Source of the DNA: JAPPHA01 sp965221575
GTDB lineage: Bacteria > Pseudomonadota > Alphaproteobacteria > Rhodobacterales > Rhodobacteraceae
Reading direction: 5' to 3'
Length of the DNA: 64,000 bases
Assembly (NCBI GenBank): GCA_965221575.1
Contig: CBDCSM010000007.1
Span: 124,001 to 188,000 of the forward strand
The position numbers and the translations under genes were made by a program. Below are positions 51,638 through 61,263 of this stretch, piece after piece. The notes under the pieces were generated by a model that was not told the origin of the DNA, searched no databases, and saw only the letters and a program-made list of their open reading frames with translations. Within the stretch, counting starts at the first letter, position 1; the number at the start of each line of letters is the position of its first letter.

Positions 51638-54560
51638 CAGCGGAAACAATTCACCTGGGTCCGGGTCGGCAACCACCGATCCGCGCCGCATTCACCTGGG
51701 CCAACTGGTTGATTCTCTGGGTGAAGCAGTGAGTGAGGCAGGAACCAGGCAGGTTTGGCTGGACGAACCCGGGTGTCTTTGGTTCGTTGAGCGTGGCGTC
51801 CTCGACATATATTTCGCCAGCTGCCAGGATGGCGAGTTGGAGGCGCCGTTTCGCCACATCCAGCGTCTGGCGGCTGGCCGTTTCGCGTTCGGTGCCCAAG
51901 GCACCGGCGACTTGCGGCTTCTTGCCAAGGGCCTTCCCGGAACGACCCTGCGCAGAATCCCCGTCGCGACGCTCACCGCCGCCTGCGAGGGCAACTTCGA
52001 AGAACTGAACCGAGCGCTGGCCGAAGATGCCGACCAATGGATCATTGACGTTTTCTCGACGATTGCCATCGAAATCGAAATTCGCCCGCGACCAGACCTG
52101 GCGCTGACCCAGGGCTTAACCACCGACGCAGTCGGAGTGCTCACGAGCGCTGACGGAGTGGTCTGGGCGGAGGGCACCACGGCGCAACTGTTCGGAACCG
52201 AGGAATCGGCCGAGGGCGAACTCGTGCCGCTCACGCCGGACAGTTGGGCTGTTCTCCACGAACCCGCCGCAATTACGGTTCTGACATCATCGGACCTCGA
52301 GACGGAGACCTTGCTCAATCGTGCGATTCCGGGGTTTCACCGCATGGCGATGAGAGCGCAAGCGCTCAATCGTCAGCTACTGATTGCGGATCAAGCCAAT
52401 CTCCAGATGACGCGCTCAAAGTGGCGAAGAAGCGAAGAAGACCAGGCGCGGGCAAAATTGTTCGGGCTGCTTGCACCGTCGTCTTCACCCACGACCGACG
52501 GAGATCTCCTCCTTGCCGCGCTCGCCGAGGTCGGTCGCCATGAAGGCATCTCCATCATGACACCCGAAAAAAAGACCGAGGAAATGCCTGGTCTTGCCGA
52601 ACTGCTCCACGCGTCGGGCGTGCGGGCGCGAAGGGTACGCTTGTCACAGGACGAAAACTGGTGGAACGGCGACAGTGGCGCGATGTTGACCTTCAAGCGC
52701 GAGAATGGCGGCCCGGTCGCCCTGCTGCCAACGTCGAACGGACGCTATCGGCTGTACGATCCGGAAACCGGCAGATCGTCACAAGTCAAACGCAAGGATG
52801 CCGGCGCGCTCACCTCCGACGCCTGGGTTCTTTACGGGGCGTTGCCCGAAGACCGTCCAGTCGGCATGCGAATGTTGCTCTCGGCCGCGGCGAACAGGGT
52901 TGGCTCCGATCTTGTGCGCCTTGTCTGCACCGGTATTCCGGCCGCCGTCCTCGCCCTGGCACCGGCAGTTGGAATCGGTTTGCTGGTCAACCATGTGATC
53001 CCGTCCGGCGACATGGGGGAACTGGTCCAGCTTGTTCTGCTGCTTGTTCTTCTCACGGTGACGGCGGCACTGTTTCACATGTTGCGCGGCATGGCCATCA
53101 TGCGCATCGAGGCCCGCCTCGCCTCCCGAGCAACCGCCGCGTTATGGGACCGTTTATTGAGGTTGCCAAACCGCTTCCACCGTCGATTCAGTTCGGGAGA
53201 GCTGACCATGCGGGCGCTTGCCTTCCAGTCATTGCGCGACCGGGTCTCCGGCACGACGGCAGCGTCGCTGTTCTCCGCCCTGTTCCTGATCCCGTCGATT
53301 TCCCTGGTCTTCCTTTACGACGCGTTGCTTGGTTGGCTGAGCCTCGGAATCGGCATCGCCTCGTTGTCCGTTGCGGTCGCCGCGGGGGCAGCACAGGTCA
53401 CCCCTCAGCAGAGGCGCTTCGAAGAGGAGCGCGTCATCGCCGGTCAATTGTCGGAGATCATCCGCAGTATCCGAAAACTAAAGGCCGCAGGGGCGGAAGG
53501 GTCGGCGCGAGCCTCCTGGGCGCGGAGTTTCCACCGACAAAAGTTGGCGGAAATCCGCGTCGGAATTCTGAGTGAACACCTGAGTGCATTCAATGCAGCG
53601 ATGCCGCTGCTAGCGGCGGCGGCGTTCTTTTCAGTTGCCCTTGCGCGCGGCGACGAACTCGGAGTCGGTGAGTTCCTGGTCGCCTATGTGGCATCGATGA
53701 TCTTCTACGCATCAATCGTCGCCCTAGGCGCCGGAAGCGAGGCGATCTCGTCGATACCACCTGCCGGCCAACAGGTTCTCCCCATTCTTGCCGCCACGCC
53801 AGATACGGCACGAAGGACCCGTCGGCAGGTCGTTCTCGCGGGCGGGATTCGATTCGAGTCAGTGAGCTTTCGCTATGCCGATTCTTCACCGTTAATTCTG
53901 GACCGAATCTCGATCCACGCCGACCCGGGCGAATACATCGCCATTGTCGGAGAATCCGGTGCCGGCAAGAGCACGTTGGCAAGACTCGCCGTCGGCCTTG
54001 AGTCACCTACCGGCGGCGGCGTGTATTTCGATGATCGTGATCTCGCCCATCTCGACCTGGTCTCGGTTCGCCGGCAGATCGGCATCGTCTTGCAGGACGG
54101 AATTGGCCAGGCCGGTACGATTCTTGACAATATCACGGGCTTGGATCCGGACTTGGCCATGGATGACGCATGGAGGGCAGCGCGCCAGGCCGCCGTTGAC
54201 GGGGATATTGCCAAAATGCCCATGCAGATGCACACCCATTTGGGTGAGGGCGCGTCAGCGGTGTCCGGTGGGCAAAACCAACGTATCCGTGTCGCCCGGG
54301 CAATGGTCCGGAACCCGCGCATCCTGATTCTGGACGAGGCCACGAACTGGCTGGATCCCAGGAACCAGTCGGCCCTGATGGCGTCCATCAGCACCTCAAC
54401 CGCCACGCGAATCGTCATTGCTCACCGGCTTTCGACGATAAGGGACGCTCATCGCATCTATGTGCTCAAGTCCGGGAAGATCGCGCAGATAGGGCGGTTC
54501 GAGGAGGTCTCCGGCCAGCCCGGACCGTTTAGCGACCTCATGCATCGGCAGGAGTTATGA
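51627..54560 (+). CDS. NHLM ABC transporter, second ATP-binding/permease protein
   Basis: 977 residues. The N-terminal 430 residues contain beta-rich segments typical of NHLM ATP-binding proteins and no C39 catalytic residues (TSDAWVLYGALPEDRP precedes the membrane part). Exporter transmembrane helices span about 430-700. The ATPase has Walker A IVGESGAGKSTLARL, signature VSGGQNQRIRVARAM and Walker B ILILDEATNWLD. ATG 51627 lies inside the end of the previous gene. With the peptidase-bearing transporter it would form a heterodimeric exporter. It converges with 54577-55677 with only 16 bases between. Confidence 0.9.
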   Translation: MTRDSGNNSPGSGSATTDPRRIHLGQLVDSLGEAVSEAGTRQVWLDEPGCLWFVERGVLDIYFASCQDGELEAPFRHIQRLAAGRFAFGAQGTGDLRLLAKGLPGTTLRRIPVATLTAACEGNFEELNRALAEDADQWIIDVFSTIAIEIEIRPRPDLALTQGLTTDAVGVLTSADGVVWAEGTTAQLFGTEESAEGELVPLTPDSWAVLHEPAAITVLTSSDLETETLLNRAIPGFHRMAMRAQALNRQLLIADQANLQMTRSKWRRSEEDQARAKLFGLLAPSSSPTTDGDLLLAALAEVGRHEGISIMTPEKKTEEMPGLAELLHASGVRARRVRLSQDENWWNGDSGAMLTFKRENGGPVALLPTSNGRYRLYDPETGRSSQVKRKDAGALTSDAWVLYGALPEDRPVGMRMLLSAAANRVGSDLVRLVCTGIPAAVLALAPAVGIGLLVNHVIPSGDMGELVQLVLLLVLLTVTAALFHMLRGMAIMRIEARLASRATAALWDRLLRLPNRFHRRFSSGELTMRALAFQSLRDRVSGTTAASLFSALFLIPSISLVFLYDALLGWLSLGIGIASLSVAVAAGAAQVTPQQRRFEEERVIAGQLSEIIRSIRKLKAAGAEGSARASWARSFHRQKLAEIRVGILSEHLSAFNAAMPLLAAAAFFSVALARGDELGVGEFLVAYVASMIFYASIVALGAGSEAISSIPPAGQQVLPILAATPDTARRTRRQVVLAGGIRFESVSFRYADSSPLILDRISIHADPGEYIAIVGESGAGKSTLARLAVGLESPTGGGVYFDDRDLAHLDLVSVRRQIGIVLQDGIGQAGTILDNITGLDPDLAMDDAWRAARQAAVDGDIAKMPMQMHTHLGEGASAVSGGQNQRIRVARAMVRNPRILILDEATNWLDPRNQSALMASISTSTATRIVIAHRLSTIRDAHRIYVLKSGKIAQIGRFEEVSGQPGPFSDLMHRQEL

Positions 54561-54576
54561 TCGCGATCGCAACACA

Positions 54577-55677
54577 TTAACGAGTCGCCAGCCGCGCCCG
54601 CAACGTCTCGAACGGAATATAAGCAACTGCCGGGTAAGCCTTGGCCGCGACCACGGTCCCCGTACTGTCCGCGTCAAAGGACAATTTGACATGACCGATG
54701 CCCGTCAGAACGCCAAATACGCCTGAGTCGCAAAACACGAACTCCCGTCCTGGCCAGTTCAGCAGCCCATTCAATTTCGCCGGCAGGCATAACTCCTTTT
54801 CGCAGAGCTTGTTCAGCAAGGGCGCCCACTCGCCGGCTCCTGGCAGACTGAAGGAAGTGGCTTCGCCTTGGGAAAGTTCCAAGCCGATTTGCGGTAATAT
54901 GCCATTTCCGGTCGTGCCGACCGCAAGCCGGAGAGAGCGGAACAGGCCGTCGAATTCTGACAGGGTCGCGGCGATTTCAGTGATTGGACCCCTCCATTTC
55001 AGGCCCTCCAATATTCGCATGACATGGCTGGAATCCGTTGGTCGGCAAATCGCCTTGAAGGCTCTGACAGTGCGATCCGGCATGATGCCGACGTTGTCGA
55101 TGGCCCCACCCGCGGCTGCCACCCTGTCGAACAATCGGCCCAGTGCCCTGCGCTCCTCGACCGCCAGATGCCAGCCGACCACGCCTGCAAGCCATGCGAT
55201 TGCCGAAGACGCGGCCGGGTTTCCGGATGCTCCGCATTCCGGCAAGTCGGATCGTATCCTCGCAAACAAACCGGGGCTGCCATCAGGTTCGCCAGACATG
55301 AGGTCATATTCCAGTCCCATCAACTCGCACCACGGAGCCGTCCTGTCGAGCGCGGTGAGTTGTTTGCCTAAACGCGCGGCAATCGAACCATGCGGCGCAC
55401 GTTCGCCGAGCCGAATGTGGTGGTCGCGCAGCAGGCTTCCGCGCGTCATCGTGCAGTAAAAGTCGGCACCTGCCGCAGGTTCGTCGAGCCGCAATTCGAA
55501 CCCGAACCCGGCTCCGGGATCGATGGGCAAGCCAAAGACCGCGGCGCGCAGACGGGCCCAACCCGCCCTGTCAATCAACGCCTGAGAGACTATCCGCGAA
55601 AGAAAGTCCAGAATCGCGTTGAACGCCGTAGCGGCATCCTCCTCAGAAAGATGCGGCCCGGTTTCCGAACCTGTCAT
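54577..55677 (-). CDS. Unknown NHLP-linked protein, paralogue B
   Basis: About 366 residues from ATG 55677; a TTG at 55692 would add five. It shares with paralogue A (47404-48498) the order GWARL, FGFELRLDE, MGLEYDLMSG, MPDRTVRAFKAI, QIGLELSQG, WAPLLNKL, LCLPAKLNGLLNWPG and GIGHVKLSFD followed by AKAYPAV. The two differ strongly elsewhere, so they are old paralogues. No known catalytic motif is evident; the alternating strand pattern suggests a beta-rich enzyme. It is transcribed towards the exporter genes. Function unknown; probably paired with paralogue A. Confidence 0.72.
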   Translation of the reverse strand: MTGSETGPHLSEEDAATAFNAILDFLSRIVSQALIDRAGWARLRAAVFGLPIDPGAGFGFELRLDEPAAGADFYCTMTRGSLLRDHHIRLGERAPHGSIAARLGKQLTALDRTAPWCELMGLEYDLMSGEPDGSPGLFARIRSDLPECGASGNPAASSAIAWLAGVVGWHLAVEERRALGRLFDRVAAAGGAIDNVGIMPDRTVRAFKAICRPTDSSHVMRILEGLKWRGPITEIAATLSEFDGLFRSLRLAVGTTGNGILPQIGLELSQGEATSFSLPGAGEWAPLLNKLCEKELCLPAKLNGLLNWPGREFVFCDSGVFGVLTGIGHVKLSFDADSTGTVVAAKAYPAVAYIPFETLRARLATR

Positions 55678-55692
55678 ACCGGTAACGCTCAA

Positions 55693-56200
55693 CTTGTCGG
55701 GATCGCCTGGCGTTCACCCTGCCCCGATTTCCGTTCATTGCGGACAACGGCATTATGGCATGCCGGCGCAATCCCGCCTTCGGCCTCGTCACGAAACAGG
55801 CGCTTCATGTCTGGGCACGAGAAAACAGAAAAATTACGTTTCGACAGTGGCTCCGATCCAGCAAGGATCCAATTGCCCGCGCGTAGACGGTGTTCAGCAC
55901 ACGTTCCACCGTAATCGATCCCGGGATGCTACCGCGTGACGAAATCGAGTTGACGGTTAGCCCGGACCGCTCAGCGGGCCGTGAATGCCATGCGGGACAC
56001 CCGCGCAAAGATCTCGCACCGGCTTGGCGTCATCCACGGCAGCCTGAGCGTCGCGGCACTACGCGCCACCGACTCCAGGCCCTCTTCACCATGGAATACG
56101 GCAGGATCATGAAGCGTCCAAGGCCGGATCCGGTCGAACCTGCTTCAACTGGTGTCAGGGACGGTTGAGCGGAGATACGCAACCGCCCACGACATTCCTG
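55693..56200. other. Gene-free stretch between paralogue B and ACP 2
   Basis: About 500 bp between two minus-strand genes. No convincing frame. It may carry the promoter of paralogue B; no clear operator, hairpin or RNA gene was seen. Confidence 0.35.
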
Positions 56201-56428
56201 TCATCCGCGTGCATCGATATAGGTCACAAGATCCCGAAGGGTCTCGAATTGCCGACACTCTTCAGCGACCAGCCCCAAGCCGAACTTTTCATTCACAAGC
56301 CTGTAAAAGGCGATGCAGTCCACTGACGACACGCCGGAATCGGCGAGTTTGGTGTCGAAGCTGGGCTCGCGGCCCAAGTCCAGATTGTCGTTGACTATCG
56401 CCCTGATGCGGTCTTCGGTGGATGACAT
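56201..56428 (-). CDS. Free-standing acyl carrier protein 2
   Basis: 75 residues from ATG 56428, with GGAG upstream (CAGGAGACCCAAAC). The phosphopantetheine site is LADSGVSSVDCIAFY. Paralogous to ACP 1 (27117-27347), sharing about half of the residues including the MSST start and the YID end. Its presence at the far end of the locus from the PKS suggests that the PKS and NHLM parts belong to one cluster. It may carry a starter or an acyl group to be joined to the NHLP peptide; this is inference. Confidence 0.88.
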   Translation of the reverse strand: MSSTEDRIRAIVNDNLDLGREPSFDTKLADSGVSSVDCIAFYRLVNEKFGLGLVAEECRQFETLRDLVTYIDARG

Positions 56429-57376
56429 TGTTTGGGTCTCCTGTTTCAGACGGTTTTCGATACGCACTCACGCTAATTCGATCGTGCGTTCCGGATTACG
56501 ATGCCAAGAACAAATGAGCATTGCTTCGGACTTGGCACGGGAAGTGTATCGTTACTCGTCGACCTTGAAAAGTCCTCACTCCACCTCCGCGAGCGACCCC
56601 GCCAGGTCGGAAAGGTCTGGGCTGACGTCTCCCTCACCGGTGCCGACGTCTGCCGAAGGACAGAAACCGCTCTCGAAGTCACGCGTCGAGGGAACCCCCT
56701 CGAACAAAGGCATCTCATCAGGTTGGCATTGTCGGATTTCAGACCGGGTCGTTGCGAATTTCCCCGGCTGTTTCATGCCTGGTCCAGGATTTTCCCACGG
56801 TCTGCCGACATTTTTCGACGTTGGAATTGGGCTCGATTTCGACGGTGAGTTTTTGTTTCCGGCAGCACGGGCGCCGTGCGGCGGTGAATTTCGGGTCGTC
56901 GGATGGCATTGACGGAAGTGGCGTTGCCGGGGTCGGTCGGGCTTCTCTTCGCTCGTCCCGGACGTCGCCTCCTGTATCCATATCCTGTCGTCCCAGTCGT
57001 CAGTGCCATCGGAACAGAGACGCCAGATCTGAGTATCGCGGCGTCGCGGCGTGCGAGGGCGGCTGCAGCCTTGTCTTCTCCGCTGTCGGCGTCGATGCCA
57101 CAATCAATCCGCCAAAGGGTTACCATTCGCAGGCCATGACACGCACGGCGAAATCCACGCCACGGGATGTGGCAACATCAGCTCGGCACCAGGTGGGGTG
57201 GCCATTGAGCGGTCTTGGCAAGGACGGGCGGCGGGCGTGGGCGTGTTCTCCAACGGGTGGTCGATCTTACCTGCGTTCGCGTGCCCAATCCGGGAATCGT
57301 CCGGCGTGCGGGTCCAGGCTCCGCCGCAATGCACGCGCTTCATTGACCGATATTGCGAAGCAAAGACAACGCACGG
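56429..57376. other. Right border of the accessory region
   Basis: About 950 bp between ACP 2 and der. Several open frames exist on both strands but none has protein-like composition or a ribosome-binding sequence; they are rich in Arg, Ser and Pro. No tRNA or integrase gene is visible that would explain insertion of the island here. Confidence 0.4.
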
Positions 57377-58771
57377 TCACGATGGCCTGAACGGATTTCG
57401 TTCCGGTCTGCTCCTCAGGGTCAGTCGAATTGGCGTGCCAGGCAGGTCAAATGCGTCGCGAATCCCGTTGACCAGGTACCTTCGATAGTCGTCTCCGACG
57501 TGATCGGGTCTTGAACACATGACGACGAATCCGGGAGGACGCGTCTTTGCCTGCGTTATGTATCGCATCTTCACCCGTCGTCCTCCGGGAGCGGGTGGAG
57601 GATGAGCCGCCACCATCCCGCCCAGCCAACGGTTGAGCTCGCCGGTCGGGACACGGCGATTCCAGACATCATGCGCGGACAACACGCCCGAGTGGAGCCG
57701 GTTGAGACCCAGCCCGGTAAGCGCGGAAACCGGTACGAGCGGCGCCCCTTTCACCTGTGGCAGCAGTCTTCGAAATTCCTCCCTCAGAACCTGCAGCCTG
57801 TGGTGCCGCTCACGGGCGAGATCCCACTTGTTCACGGCGACCACGATCGCCCGTCCCTCGCGGGCAACCAGGTCGATGATCCTTGAATCCTGGCTTTCGA
57901 ACGACCGGTCCGTTTCGACGAGCACGACCACGACTTCCGAAAACCGCACGGCTCTCAATGCATCCGCGACCGACAGCTTCTCGATCTTGCCGACGACCCT
58001 GGCCTTCTTGCGCAGCCCGGCCGTGTCCCAGATCTGTACCGGCGTTCCGTTCCAGTCGAAACGGACCGAATTCGCATCACGGGTAATGCCCGCTTCGGGC
58101 CCGGTCAGAAACCTGTCCCGGCCAAGTAAGCGATTGACGAGGGTCGACTTTCCGGCGTTGGGCCGGCCTATGACCGAAATCCGGAGCGGCCGATCGACTC
58201 CAATGGGTTCGACCTCCTCCGTGACCGGTACATCGACATCGCTCCGGTTGTCGTCCTGGGACGTCGAAACCTCGTCGAGTTCATCCGAGATTCCCTGCAA
58301 ACGTGCGAACAATTCGTCGATTCCATCCCCGTGTTCCGCCGAAATCGCCAAAGGTTCGCCCAGCCCCAGAGCAAAGAACTCGTTGACACCGGTTTGAACG
58401 GTGCTGCCTTCGGCCTTGTTCGCAAGGAGCAGGAGGCGGTGGGTCGTCCGCCGCAGTGACGCCGCCAGTTCCTGGTCAAGCGCGGTGACCCCCGCACGGG
58501 CATCGACCGTGAACAGGCAGACATCGGACGTCTCCGCGGCGTTCAGCGCGAATCTGATCATCGCCTGGCCAAGATCGTCGGTATCCGGATCGCCCACGCC
58601 GGCGGTGTCCAGCACCCTGCACGTGAACCTTCCACGGCTGACTAGGCCTTCGCGTATGTCCCGCGTCACGCCGGGGCTGTCATCGACAAGTGCGAGGCGT
58701 CGCCCGACGAGACGATTGAACAGGGTGGATTTGCCAACATTTGGCCGCCCGATGATCGCTACCGTGAACAT
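57377..58771 (-). CDS. der: Ribosome biogenesis GTPase Der (EngA)
   Basis: 464 residues with two tandem GTPase domains: GRPNVGKSTLFNRL at residue 8 and GRPNAGKSTLVNRLLG near residue 205, each followed by its DTAG and NKxD motifs (DTAGVGD/NKAE; DTAGLRK/NKWD). A KH-like C-terminal domain ends with RLTLRSRPERNPF. Der is essential for 50S ribosome assembly. It lies upstream of or next to bamB in many proteobacteria, as here. Intact. Confidence 0.96.
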   Translation of the reverse strand: MFTVAIIGRPNVGKSTLFNRLVGRRLALVDDSPGVTRDIREGLVSRGRFTCRVLDTAGVGDPDTDDLGQAMIRFALNAAETSDVCLFTVDARAGVTALDQELAASLRRTTHRLLLLANKAEGSTVQTGVNEFFALGLGEPLAISAEHGDGIDELFARLQGISDELDEVSTSQDDNRSDVDVPVTEEVEPIGVDRPLRISVIGRPNAGKSTLVNRLLGRDRFLTGPEAGITRDANSVRFDWNGTPVQIWDTAGLRKKARVVGKIEKLSVADALRAVRFSEVVVVLVETDRSFESQDSRIIDLVAREGRAIVVAVNKWDLARERHHRLQVLREEFRRLLPQVKGAPLVPVSALTGLGLNRLHSGVLSAHDVWNRRVPTGELNRWLGGMVAAHPPPAPGGRRVKMRYITQAKTRPPGFVVMCSRPDHVGDDYRRYLVNGIRDAFDLPGTPIRLTLRSRPERNPFRPS

Positions 58772-58814
58772 GATACCCCGGGTGTCTGCCGCTAACCGGT
58801 TTCACCCATATGCG

Positions 58815-60146
58815 TCAATTGAACGCGTGGAGTTCTCCGTTGGCGGTCAACAGGTACAGTACGCCGTTCGCGATTGCCGGGCGAGAGGCGGCTTGACCGG
58901 GAAGTTCCATCGAGCTCAGCAATTCGCCGGTGCCGGGATCGAAACTCCGGAGAAAACCGTCGCTTCCGGCGACCATGAGTCTGCCGCCGGCGAGAACGGG
59001 GCCAAAGTGGACATATACGCCTTCTCGGTCTTCCGGGTCGTCGAACTCCGGCAATTGAACCGACCATCGTTCAGACCCGTTAGCACTCGACAGGCTCTTC
59101 AGGTTCGCGCGGTCGGTCACGACGAAAACCGCGTTTCCGGCTGGCCAGACCGGCCCGAAGGTGCCGTCGTCAACCGACCAGATTATCAGCCCGGTTCGGC
59201 TGTCCAGTGAAACCAGCTCTCCTGCCTGGTTTCCAACAAAAATGGATTCCTGACCCACGACGGGGTCGCCCGAGATCGCGCCGATCCGGGAACGGCTCAA
59301 TCCGCGGCGGCCTCCACTGACCGTACTGCTCCAAACACCGACACCGGTCTCCGCCAGGACGGCAATCACCTCGCCCGATGCGAACGGCAGCACGACGAGC
59401 TGATCGGCGATCGCCGGGGAACCGCCTCCAAGGATACCCGAACTGTCGCCGGCTCCGAACTGCCGCCACTGAATCCTTCCATCGCCGAGCGAAAGTCCGA
59501 CCGCCCTGTCATCGCGGCCGACGGCGACGACAAGGCCATCGCTTATGGTCGGCGCCGACGACACGGGCGCGTCCAACCTGTGCCGCCACCGGACGTCCCC
59601 GGACTCGGGATCGAGGGCGATCACCTCCCCGAAACCGGTAGTGGCCACCAGAGTGCCGTCATCGAAAGCCAGGCCGCCACCGGTGACTTCGTTGGCCGCC
59701 TCCTGGCTTGGAGACAGGTCAACCTGCCACAGGCGTCTTCCGTCCGCATTGAATGCGCTTGCACCGGCACTTGAATCGAGCGTGAATATCCGGTCACCCA
59801 CGACGACCGGTTCCGACGACAGGCGCAATCGTCTTGCGTTCCCTGACCCGATGCTGGCGGACCAGCTGTGCGAAAGCTGGGCAGGCAAGCTGACGTGGGA
59901 TCCAAAATGGGTTGGCAGGCTGTTGATGTGAGTCCACGCGACATTGGAGCGCACGGGGGGCATCTCGAATTCCTGTACCGCGCCGGCGGCTCCCCCGCCG
60001 TTTTCGGCGCCGCTCTCGACCCCTTGCCGCGAGTCAGGCCTGATGTTTATCCGTTCCCCGGGCAAGATGTCTTCATCGCTGGAGCAGGCGGAGAGGAAGG
60101 CCGCAAGCATGACGCCGGCAAGAATACCCTTCACGCCTGTCCACAT
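58815..60146 (-). CDS. bamB: Outer-membrane assembly lipoprotein BamB
   Basis: About 443 residues from ATG 60146, which gives the lipoprotein signal MWTGVKGILAGVMLAAFLSAC; LSAC is the lipobox. An in-frame ATG at 60188 would lengthen the N-terminus by 14 residues. The rest is an eight-bladed PQQ-type beta-propeller with repeated units ending in GxxxWxxxL or similar (LWQVDLSPSQ, VRWRHRLDAP, IIWSVDDGTF, ERWSVQLPEF). BamB helps BamA insert outer-membrane proteins. Placed between the TPR gene and der, its common alphaproteobacterial position. Confidence 0.92.
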   Translation of the reverse strand: MWTGVKGILAGVMLAAFLSACSSDEDILPGERINIRPDSRQGVESGAENGGGAAGAVQEFEMPPVRSNVAWTHINSLPTHFGSHVSLPAQLSHSWSASIGSGNARRLRLSSEPVVVGDRIFTLDSSAGASAFNADGRRLWQVDLSPSQEAANEVTGGGLAFDDGTLVATTGFGEVIALDPESGDVRWRHRLDAPVSSAPTISDGLVVAVGRDDRAVGLSLGDGRIQWRQFGAGDSSGILGGGSPAIADQLVVLPFASGEVIAVLAETGVGVWSSTVSGGRRGLSRSRIGAISGDPVVGQESIFVGNQAGELVSLDSRTGLIIWSVDDGTFGPVWPAGNAVFVVTDRANLKSLSSANGSERWSVQLPEFDDPEDREGVYVHFGPVLAGGRLMVAGSDGFLRSFDPGTGELLSSMELPGQAASRPAIANGVLYLLTANGELHAFN

Positions 60147-60244
60147 CGGTTTTCCGTTCCTGGCGAAATCTTTCACACCGGTACCCATTAATCCTGATAC
60201 GGGAACTCTTGCGGCATCAACGCGTAAGTCTACCCGGGCCCGAC

Positions 60245-60937
60245 TCATGTTCCGGAGTCGGAGATGTCACCACCCAAAGCGGTAATCCCGCGCGCCGCGC
60301 GCAGTCGCAACCCGAAACTCACGCCGGGTTCGTCGAGCAATCCGGACAACTCGTCAAGTGCCATTTTCCGCTCTCCCCGCTCGAGGAAATACACGGCACG
60401 CTGTTCCATTGCCAACGGGCGAAATGGCGCGCCGGGCTGGGCCAGGCGGTCAAGCTCCGCAATACGAGTATCCGAGTCCAGCGAGTCCGCCTTGAGAATG
60501 ACCGACTTGAGCGCGGCAAGATCTCGATAGACCGGATTGAGTCCGGTGTCTCCCGCGAGCCCGTCGAGTATCTCGATCGCCCGATCGATCTCGTCCGCCT
60601 CGACAAACTCGGCCGCGGTTCTCAATGACACGATCGCCGTGGCGGGACCGCCTTCCTCCACGATCCGGTACAGTGCTTCCGCACGCCCCGAACCGTCCTC
60701 GATCTCGAGTGCCGCGTAAATCCGGTTCCCCCGCTCTTCCGCGTCTCGCCGCTTCGTGACGTCCCGGTATTCAAAATATGCAGTTGCGCCGACAGCAATG
60801 ATTACCACGGCGACGGCGATCCATCCGTACTTGCGGACGTATCCGTACAGCCTGTCACGACGGATCTCTTCCTGGACCTCTTCAAAAAAGGTATCGGGAG
60901 GCCCGCCGGTCGTCTTCTTGGGTCGGGGTCGTTTCAT
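60245..60937 (-). CDS. TPR protein of the YfgM type, inner membrane
   Basis: 230 residues. A basic N-terminus is followed by one transmembrane helix (YGWIAVAVVIIAVGATAYFEY) and a periplasmic region with degenerate tetratricopeptide repeats (AALYRIVEEGGPATAIVSLR, LKSVILKADSLDSDTRIAEL). This is the YfgM-like family, which in enterobacteria associates with the Sec translocon and lies next to bamB and der. Same operon here, running towards bamB. The function in this group is inferred from family and context. Confidence 0.85.
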   Translation of the reverse strand: MKRPRPKKTTGGPPDTFFEEVQEEIRRDRLYGYVRKYGWIAVAVVIIAVGATAYFEYRDVTKRRDAEERGNRIYAALEIEDGSGRAEALYRIVEEGGPATAIVSLRTAAEFVEADEIDRAIEILDGLAGDTGLNPVYRDLAALKSVILKADSLDSDTRIAELDRLAQPGAPFRPLAMEQRAVYFLERGERKMALDELSGLLDEPGVSFGLRLRAARGITALGGDISDSGT

Positions 60938-61263
60938 GGCTGTTTCCGTAACCTGCTCGGCTGTCTGTACACAAACCTGATCCCTGTTGACCAGTCATTC
61001 AATCTGATCAATCGGAACTTCCCGCGTTCCGAAATCCGGCACTCCCGTGGCGCCAACGGTACGGCGGGATTCGGATAATCCGGTCCATGTTGCGGCACGC
61101 ATTACACAAATTCGGGTTCCGTTCCAACGACCAACATTTCGCAATAGCTGCCGCCAAAATCACGATTTTTTTGATTTCCTTGTTAACGGGCTATATGATT
61201 ACTAGATGATGAGTTGATTTTCTGGACGTCCGGGATCGGCCGCTGGACGCCGATTCACGTGAC
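60938..61263. other. Divergent intergenic region
   Basis: Lies between the minus-strand TPR-bamB-der operon and the plus-strand RND genes, so it should hold both promoters. AT-rich near 61160-61200. No individual promoter element is convincing. Confidence 0.4.

Noticed and set aside
57240..57345. Possible tRNA at the right border
   Set aside because: The GC-rich segment before 57345 has no acceptor stem, anticodon loop or T-loop of tRNA form.
56752..57390. Plus-strand frame of 212 codons before der
   Set aside because: Low-quality composition (Arg, Ser, Gly), no homology I recognise, and it runs into the antisense of der.
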